Shown piece after piece: positions 52,101-62,506 of a DNA stretch of 64,000 nucleotides; within the stretch, counting starts at the first letter, position 1, and every line of letters begins with the position of its first letter. A model generated the notes under the pieces. It was not told where the DNA came from, did no database searches, and saw only the letters and a program-made list of their open reading frames with translations. The translations under genes and the position numbers were made by a program. Source of the DNA: Ophioderma brevispina (taxonomy: Eukaryota > Echinodermata > Ophiuroidea > Amphilepidida > Ophiodermatidae); contig JAMKCH010084926.1 of NCBI GenBank assembly GCA_023653785.1, positions 1-64,000 on the forward strand. Direction: 5' to 3'.

Positions 52101-55100
52101 CCGTGGAAATATGATTGAATAAAATACATAAATTAATAATTCATAATTTGTAATTAATATTCATTCAACGCTCATGAAATATTCAATAAAAGGCCTAAAT
52201 TTTCTAAGAATAGAATTTTTTGCTAACATTGTGTGTCCTCGTTGACGGGTCTATATGCGTAGGGGTGTGTTGCATGTGTTGGGGGAGGTGTGTGGGACGT
52301 GCCCCCATGTGAGTTGTGTGTCCATTTTACTGATATTTTTACATTTGATTTTGACCTACGATTGCTAGTTATAGGTTGCAGAGAAATTGGAAATACGCAA
52401 AAACACAAATGTCTTATATAGCCATAAAAATTTCAAGCCCAATGTCAAAAAGCAATCTCAACCTTGCTAAACCAAAGTTTATTCTTGTTTATTGTGTTAG
52501 AGGGAAATTTTGTGATCCCAAACATTGTCCTCCCATTTACTTAAAAAAGTGAGACTTTTGAGGAACTATATTACCTGAACCAGTAGCATTAGTAATGCAT
52601 TTGTCCCTAATATTATGTGCAAATTTTGATCGTAAGTTGAATAAGAAATCACAATTTATAGCACAGTGGCCCTATCAGATCCTGTTGTGATACAAGCATT
52701 TGCCAGTAACACCCAAATTGAAGATTGGAATCCAGTGTGATGAAATGTTGGAACAAGCCTTTTCTCAAGGATATTTAGTGAACTAATAAATTAAAAACAG
52801 AAGGGCTAAGTAATAAAAAAAAAATGCACCATATTTAGTTCATCCAAAACCATGTGACAACTTTAACCTATAAATCTATCATAAGCTCCACAAATCGTTC
52901 ACAGTATTGAATTGAACTGAGACTTTTGGCACAGCACCAGTACATGCATAACTAGTATTCGTTCAGATTAGTGTAAACAACAATAAGTATTATTTGGTTA
53001 TTTTATTAGTTCAGAGGTATTGGATATTCAACAACGTTTAACTACTATAATAATGGGGATCCCTGGATCAAGACAGTTTTTGGACCGTCAGGGATTTTTT
53101 TTAAACCTACAGCAAGTGACCCTACTGGGACCGGAATGGGGGAAATTTTAGCAATCGGAGGTAATATCCAACCAGTGGGCTTCTCTCTCTTCAAGCTCAT
53201 ATCTAGCAGCCACAGCTGAGATGCTGTCACAATTAGCGCAAATCTCCCGTGTCCTAATTTAAGGTTGGGAGATGTCAGATTGGTCCTGCTGGATGTCTCA
53301 ATCAATCACATCAATGTAGTTAAAGGGGGGTGACGACCCCTATTTGGGCATGGTAAACTCGAACGCATACATCCAAGACAACTTGAACATTTGCTCAATG
53401 ACAGTGACCAGCATCGTGCTCAGCACTGGGTGACAGAGGTTGAAATTGGAAGGATTATTACATATATATATCTGTACTCTGGTCCAAGACCATGTTGTAC
53501 TGCTGATAAGAAGCCTGATGTAGGTGTCATCCAGTTTATTCTGTAACTCTTTCTTCGTTGTCCAGGTCTCAGATCATATAACAGATACTCTCTACACAGG
53601 CTCTTGAAAGGACAAGCTGTTTGGTTGAATGGAGTGGTAACCAATTGCCATAAGAGTGATGTCGGTTAATTGCAGGGCTTTCCAGCTTGTCTTTGTGACA
53701 GTACGAATTTTTTGCTGTCGGCAACACTAGAGGCCCAAGGTACTTGAAGTCCCTGCTATCTGAGTTGGGTGGTTACTGTGTGTAGTGCAGAGAGGTTGAT
53801 GATTTACTTTTCCTCTAAACAGTCAGGTATGTCCATCTTCTTGTGCACATATCAGATCTGCAGTTATAGGTTGTCTGCATAATAGGTCAAGGTCTGTGAG
53901 GATAATGGACTGGGGTTTGATTGTGAGTCTTTGTTGTTGTTCATGTAAAGGACTCTGAATGCGGATGTAATCAACCATGATACAAAGAGAGAGGAGAGCA
54001 AAAAGTACCCCTTTTTTGGAGATTTCAGTAGTTGGTAAGAAATCCTTTATGGGCCAATCCTGGGTCTTCACAAAAATTTGATGGGTGGTCATGAATGATG
54101 AACAATTGCTTTGACAATATAATCTGAGAAACTTGTTGTGTAGCCTGGTTAGAATATGAAGCATAACATTCATGTTGCCACTGTCACAGCCTTTGGGAGA
54201 AGGTTAACAAAACACAATTGAATGAAGCTTTTCTATTTGAAATTATCAACTTTCTCTATGATCCTTCTGAGGGAAGTATCTGTGGTAGAGATATCTGCAT
54301 TTACAAAAACTGTTTTGGTTCCATCGGAGAATGGATCTATGTGAGAGTGATGATTCTGGGGAGCAGCAGTGAGTTATAGATTTTAAAAGCCAGCAGTGGC
54401 GACATAGTCCTGTTCAAGAAACTATTATGTTCCGTTTTACCCAAAAATATTAATATATTTTATACCTCAAAGTGCAAGGTCAGTGGGAAGGGCAAGGGTT
54501 TGCAGTGCAAAGCACCGAGGCACAGCCGTGCGGAGCAAATTATAATATGGTTCCAGGCAAGCTAAACCAATGTGGATAAGACAGGCCAGACTAATAACAA
54601 AACAATTGACATACAATTTCGTTCCTACTAGAATACCAAGGCTATGATGTTTAGAGGTAAGTGGAAAGCCTATTTTTCACTCAGTCGCACCCAGACGAAT
54701 TGCTCACCAGGGAGGGCCGGGCAGAAGCAGAGTGTCTTTTAATTTGTAGAATTTACAATATGAAGGGGAGAGGGGTCATACCAAACTTATACAAACTGTC
54801 CAGTACAAATGATACACAATAGCTAGTTCGTTACCATCGACCTCGAGTGCGCAGCACGAGGTCTGGTGATAGTTGTAATTCAACGCTTTAGTTTTTCATT
54901 AATGTACTGTAGAATAGACTGCCGAGTGTGGTTGGTTGAGCAATTTGGACCAGCAAAAACGGATTCTATAAATACCTGAAACCATTCCCGAGTCAGAAGA
55001 TATTCACCAAGCACGATTTTTTACCTCTTTCTGTCAAAGTCAAAATTCCAGTACTGGTGGGGTAACCCAACGACTCAGGAATACATTCAAATTATACGTT

Positions 55101-58100
55101 CCACAGGACATCCACCAATTGACCGCGACTAGACACATACCAGCTCAGTCAACAGGAAATTTCTAGTGCCATGGGAAGACTTTTTCTCACCAGACAAGGC
55201 AGTTAGAGACATCTTTGTTACTTTTGCTTGTGGAAGAATATGTATATATGAAATAGTGGGTAAGGTAAATTACACTAAAAGGTTTGTGAATTACATCCAC
55301 GCTCACCTCGGGCTACGCCCACGGCTGGCGTAGATTCACGAGGTGAGCAGTGATCCTAGGGCAACAGTTTCACTCGTATGTGCAGTCACGAATGGGCATC
55401 CTTGATTGGCCATATATACAATCATAATTGCCCATATGGAAAAGCAATCCCCAAGAAGAAGAAATTCTCTTAATCACAAGAACAGATTTCTTGAAATACA
55501 TAAAACCGAAGTGGGAAGTCGATCGGAAAAAGGTGGTTGATCGTTCAGCCGTGCCAGACCGAGCTACACCGGCAGATAGCTTGTGGTTGAAGTCAGGATA
55601 CAAAAAAAGCTACCTATGACTTCAACCGGTTAATGACTATAGCAAGCCAGTTGGTCAAAATTATGTTGTGTGTAGTGACTGTTCTGCTCGCAAAAAATAA
55701 TTTAGACTGCTTTGAACAAGGGCGCTATGGGAGAGTGTGATTTGTCTGTAGTTTTAGGGTAGTTGGATGTCACTTTCTTTTGTAGAGTGATGAACAATGT
55801 TGAAAAGGCAGCTGTGAGGCTCATGGCCCATATCCTATTCCAGGAATTCAACCATTAGATATATTCAGGTTTGGGTCCACATCACAGTTGAACTGAACTC
55901 ACCTTTTTCTGGCATACTGTGAAGGACTTTGTAAAATCTCTGAGTTAAATTGGCAAGGGGAAAGTCTCTCTGTTTCATTTCTGTTAATAAAATATGAAGG
56001 CAAGGTAATTGGTCATATCGCCTGTTAGCATTGTTAAGTTCACGTCAATTATGCCCATTTTTACTCCTAATTAGGGCAGACTAGGCCTGCCAGAGTTTGT
56101 TGTTCGTTATTTTAGGACAATAATAACTGCGCACTATCTTTTTTGGGTTCATTGTGTGAAATCTCGGTATTTTTCCTCGGGAGGCGAACGCTCCCTCGAA
56201 AAAATACCTCGGCCCCAAACCAACCCAAAGATTTAACACACTGGACCGGAAAACAAAAGATGGTGCAAAGTTATTATGTCATTTAATAACCGTGTTTCAA
56301 TCGACCAAATAAAGCTTCACTGTAAACTCCAAATTCATTGTTATTTTGGTGTGTAGCAGTCTCCCTCGATTATAATAGTAAAGTCTCCAGGGACTCCAGA
56401 ACGTAGTAAAGTAGTAGTAAATAAAACGTCATCATCCCATAACAAGTTTTGAAAAATCAGAAAAGTGGAATTGAAACTTTTTGTAACCATGTTCAGGGCA
56501 TTTCAAGTGTCAAACTGAAGTGTGGGCGAAGGGAAATTTCGCATGTTCGCTGTTTTCGGAGCTGGAATTTATACACTTTTTATTTTTTTTATTTTTGGTA
56601 TTAAATTAAAATACAACTGCGATATTGATAGTTTTAAACACCCTGGATGATTTGAAATAAGAAGCAAACAGATTTGATGCTCAGTTTTGAAGTTATGAAT
56701 CTCAATCAACTCTCACAACTTTCCAGCGATGGCCGGTTTTCTTGAAAATGACATTACAGTGATAGGGAGCCCTTTGAGTTTCTGGAATTCGCGGATGGAA
56801 TATTTGTTAGAACTGGTGTAAAAAAGGTACACAAGCTCGGAGAAGAGATATTCAAATATACCATTGAATTGTATGGTTAAAGCTATTTTCAGTTGTTTTC
56901 ACCGCAAAACTTTTCGCTGCTATCCCCAAAACTACTACGTAATCGATTTCACAGTCAATATAAATGAATGATGTGAGCTGTCCCACGCATAACCAGTCTA
57001 CAAGTACCTGTGAATACGTTCCCTTGCCCAGAACCAACTGCTGTCGTGGATTTCAAAGTTCCCGGGCCTCCTTTATAAAAACAAGAGTCAATTGCGGTTT
57101 TACCAATAGATTGTTAGAAAGCATCCAAACATTTCATCTTTGCCCTGTTTTTTTTTTAATTTTATTATTTTATTTGGTTTAATGTTAATTGTCGCGGGTA
57201 TCAGACATGCAGAGTTTGAGAATTTGTTGAACTCAGTCTCGGTCTGTTAAAAAAATGAACGAATGAAAATTTCCTTAGGATAAATCATGTTAATACACCA
57301 GGGCTATGTATGTAGTCTACGTTTCTTTTCAACAATATTGTAATACATTTATTTTCTTTAGCCATTTTTTACTTTATTTTTTAATTGAATTTATTTGTTC
57401 ATCTATTTGCTATTTATATTTTTTATTGTCTTTGTCTATTTGATTAATTTTTGTTATTCATAAACTTATTTACAATTTTAATTTTTTGTATTTATTTATT
57501 TACACTTTGTGTATTTACATTTTATATTGTAAATTTTATTCTTCATTTTCAATTTGGTATTTGGAATTGCATTTGTTTATTTGTTTTATTTTTTTTTTTT
57601 TTGTTTTAATATTTGTACATTCACTTTTGTTGTGTTTGTTTTGTTTTGGTTATTTATTGTTGAGTCATTTTTATGAATTTATTTGTTCATTTGTCATCGA
57701 TCGTTTTATTTTTATGATCTTTGTCTAGTTATTATTGTAATTTTGTTTAGTCATTGAAAAAAAAAATTATTTATCCATTTTACAATTTTTATTTCATTTT
57801 TATTTGTTCATTTATCACTTTGTGTATTTACATTTTTATATAATTTAATTTCTTCATCTTTTTCAATTTGTGAATTGTATTTTTATTATTTTTTGTTTTA
57901 TAATGTACATTCGTTTTGTGTTATTTGTGTATTGTTTTGTTTATTTATTGTTGGATTAATTTGTTTATTTCTTGTTTTATAATTTTCTGTTATTATTTCA
58001 ATGGTTTATTTGTTTGTTATTCCTTATTTTGTTATTTATTTATCATTTGTTATTGGTATAAAATATTTACCTATTTTGAACAATATTATTTTAAAAAAAA

Positions 58101-61100
58101 ACTCCCCCCCCCCCAATCGGGGGGGGGAAGGGGGGGGGAACTATGGGGAAAATCCCAACATGCACGTACGTGAAGTGATTTGCCTATTACATTCAGATCT
58201 CTTGGCAAGTTGGTTGTGCATGTCCAGGGTTGAATGTCGGTGACATTGTACAATACTCGATTCGCAAAAACATGGCGTTTCATTTGTTTTCAAGCACTGA
58301 GTTTAAATTTTTGTAATGTATTTTTTGGTGGGAAAATACCCATGTCTTGTTGTACTCTTGAAAAGACCCACTGCCCTGACATGTAAATGGCGAGACCATG
58401 ACCCGAATGACTCACATGATGTCATGAGACATGACCGCGTTGTAGTTTAACCATACCATGATACCGGATATCATAATGGCATGACTTTTTGTTCAGTTGT
58501 TTGATCCAGAGCCTCGGCTCCGAAGCTCTTCGATTTATTAATTTCCTCGACGCCGTACTTAAAAGTGACATGATGGGCTAGTAAATGTTGTCGCTTTTCA
58601 AACCATTTGTAGTTCGAAAATGAAATGATGTTGTAATCGGTGCAACGCGGATACCACTGTCAATGGGTCCTAATACGGCAGGTGGGCCACATGGTGAAGT
58701 TCAGCTCAGTAGCGAGGGCAAGCCAGCTTAATAAGTGGAACCCTTTCCTTCTTTATGATTGTTAGAATTTTTTTTTTGCCTTATCTGCAGTTTGTTTGAT
58801 GTACGAAGGTTTGAGGTGAAAACTGAAAAGTGTCGCAGTTTTTTGAATATAGTGTTTAAGTCGCTTGTTTATGATTTGATTTGGAAATCAAGGTTTTCCT
58901 ATGGGTTTTCGCCAATTGTTATCCATCTTGGGGAGGCCCCAATTCAATTTCATTACTAGGCTGTTTTTGTTGTTTAAAACCGTACAACGCAGAAAGTCAG
59001 TGTGAGAAGTCATTGTGCTAGCACATGACCAGCGACGTCGCGAGCGTATTTTAGGAATAATTACCAGTGGATTGGATCGCGCTATTAAGCAGGTTATTAA
59101 TTGTCAACAAGTACCCTTGGTGCACATAACCAGGATTATGAACCCCAGAGTGCAAGATCCTAGGGTCGATCCAAACCAAAATGGCAGGAGATCCAGGGCC
59201 TGGGCAGGGTCCAGGGGCAGAGCCACGTGGAGGTCCAGGGGTGAAAACAGTGAAAGCCCAGGAAAAATGTGTGTTTTTTTTCAAATCGGCCTTGTTAATG
59301 GCCTCTCCTGTTGGCATTTTCTTTTTTTTTGTGACCCATGGGTATGAACGTTCCTTCTGCCACCCCTGGCTCATGCACATGCACTTCTGCCAATACTGTT
59401 GCAGTGCCCAAAAATCCCCCACTGGTGGTGAAGGTTTTCTATCCTATGCCAAAAATACTTCACTACAAAAATACATCATCACTACTGCACAACGCTGTCA
59501 GTCAATTCAATTTTCACGTTAGGGAGAAGGTGAAGTGAAACAGTGCCAGATCTAGAATAAGATGCATGATCAATTGGTTTAGAGCCACAGAGCTGCCATG
59601 GACAAACCCTGGGTAGTAGTAGTAGTTGAGTAGTAAAACCACAAGTTGTTTACATCCCGGTTTGTCCCCAAGAACCGCGGGGGGTGGCCGGATTCACCTC
59701 AAATTAGTAGCAACCCCCTTACTCCCTCCTTCAACTTAGCGCCGGATTCAACACACCCCTTACTCAACCCAACCCTCCTAATTTCCTCTCAACTTGCTTC
59801 ATCCATGTCCTCTTTGGTCGGACCCTCTTCCAGCCCTCCCTCAAACCAACACCTCAAACTCAAAAAAAACCCCAAAAACGCCCTTTTAAAACATGCTCTC
59901 CATCCTTCCTAGCACGTGCCCATACCATCTTCCACCATTCGCCTTCGCCAGTCGGTAAGCCGCCTCTTCCAAACCCAACACTTGAATCAAATCCGCAGTC
60001 TTCTTCTATCCATCAATTTCAAACCACACATCGCTCTCACCAAATTGCTCTCTCTGCACTTATCAAAATCCCCATCTCATTTCACTCAGGCACCATGTCG
60101 CACTCCCAATATACAGCTCACTGATCTCACAAAACGCTTATACACCATCCTTATCTTCAAAGGGAATCTCCCAAGTAACAGTCGTAACAACTCCCACATT
60201 CTCTAAACTTCACCCACCTATACCTTACTCGGCTGTCACCGCCGCCTCACATCCACCACCCTCACTAATCCTGTCCCCTAGGTATGTGAACTCCTTTACT
60301 GTTTCCACCTGTAACACAACGTTTCAACCTCCTTCACTCCATCCATTCAAACTCCCTTCTTGCATTCCACACACAAATCTCTTGCCAAACTATGGGCCAC
60401 TCTCTTCATCTTTGTGCATCTCCCATGATCCATGTCCCACATTTCTCACACAACACACTAAATTTGCCCTCACCCTCTATCCACATATTACACATGGTCC
60501 ACTTACTCACTAAACACCTCCCCTCCTCCCAACTCACAATTCACTTTAGTCTTCCAAGGTTTACATTCAGGCATTACTCTCAAATGCCTTTTTTTCCACT
60601 TCACAAAACTTCCTCCCACAAAACCTCCATTGTCTCACACAGTTAAAAACTAAAATAATCAGCATACAGAAAATCTTCACTAATCAAACCTTCTTTTTTC
60701 CCCCCGTATCACCCTACACCCCTTTACAACCCATGCACTCTCGTAACCACATCACCACCCAATGCAAAACCAACGGCCAACAGCACAGAAAACCCTATGA
60801 ACAACCCCCTTAACCTCAAACTCTTCAGGCAACTCAGACCCTACTCTTAACTCTTGGTTTTTGCTCCCTTCATACAGATCTCATCACCGCTTCAACCAAC
60901 CATTCTGGTATACCCCTCTTCCTAATTGCACACTCATCAACTTCCTCAGTACTCAACAAGGGCCTCAAGGTCCACAAAACACATATACAGATTCTTCCCT
61001 TTTGCTCGATATTCCTCTTGCTCCTCCTCAAATGAACCTGCATCTATAGTTCCCTTCCTGGAATCAAAACAAATTGCATCAGCGTAAATAGAAGAACAAC

Positions 61101-62475
61101 CTTCTTTTGTGAGGTGGTTTCAGTCATCTGGCATAAAACTTCTCTAGTTAGGCTATACTGTCTGGTTACGGTGTGGGCCTTATGATGGTAGCCCATGAAA
61201 AGTGAATTCTATAGCCTATTGTGCAAGGGCATAACAAACAATCCACTAAATATCATATTTTTAGGCTTTTATATATTTACGAAAAAATAATAAAAAGAAA
61301 TGGAGCGTACGCACTCACTTTGTTTATGTGGACTTATTCTACAACATTGTTAAATAAAACATGGTAAACCAATGAGTGCAGTGAGTTCATTTGTTTTGCA
61401 TTGAAAAAGTATGAGCCTGGTGTTAGAAGTTTAATAGACAGAGACCATTGGAACAAAGTAAAAAGCTATGGAGGTTCTAAATAATGCTATATTCTAAAAG
61501 TAGATACACTTGAGTTTTGTCTGCTCATCTGCTTTTTTGTCATTATTCGTAATGATATTCCAGAACTTTTGTATTTGGGATATGATTTCAACTCTTCCAA
61601 AGCCGGCACTATTCAAAAGGTAAAAGTAAAAAAATTAATCAATATTGTCAAATACAACTGTGGAGAGGATTATTATTTTGACATATAGCCCCATTAGTAT
61701 GGAATAATTAAAGAGTAATGGTCGTTCACTACTTCCCATGCACTGCGTGCTGTGCGTAAATTCACTGCAATGTTCCGTCACCTCCGCGGCACTCCTAATC
61801 GACTTTACTACAAGGTCAACACAGGTTTACTGCAGGTTTCACCTGTGCACTACTTTGCAGTAAACTTGCAAAAGGATTGCAGTAAAATTGCCGTACTGAC
61901 CACCCACTGCATCTTGCTGCATTACAGTTAATAAATAATTTGAACTTGTTGCAGTACCGGCATTTGCAGTAGTAGTAACGATTTTGTTTGGGTATAGATG
62001 AATTGCAGCACTGCAAAAATGCAGTGAAAGTGAAGATGAACAGACCTTAAGGGGCAGGTTGTGTGTGCAGAATCATAACCCTATCCAGGGCTTAGATCAC
62101 TCACGAAGGAGGAACACCTCCCTAGAATGTTTCCCAAAAATCTCTATCGTTAGCCATTTCTTGTCCAAAGTTGGACCAAGTTTGTTTTGTCAATTTTCTC
62201 TCCATTCTGTTTTTGGAGTACTGGTTTTCTGGTCCATTCTCTGGGGGTCCACTCGGTCACTCTGATGGTGACACTGTTATCCTTCAGTCTAGCAACCTGT
62301 CAGACATGCCATTTTTTTTTTTTTTTATTTAATGTGTTTGGTCATATCCTAATGCAGTGTTGAGAGATCATTAACTCCTGTCTGTGATCGGAATCAGCAA
62401 TTTCTCTTTTTATCTTGCGTCTGATGCAAAAGAATGATTGACATCTTCCTCTGGCACTGAAAGAATCTCCATTAG

Positions 62476-62506
<31 letters not shown>

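Noticed and set aside
55428..55619. Plus-strand ORF of 63 residues with a charged, ordinary-looking composition
   Set aside because: Too short and unmatched to any family I know. It overlaps an ORF on the opposite strand and has no clear exon boundaries, so it is not listed as a gene.
57486..58173. Plus-strand ORFs rich in Phe, Ile, Leu and Tyr resembling membrane proteins
   Set aside because: The T-rich low-complexity sequence produces such translations by composition alone.
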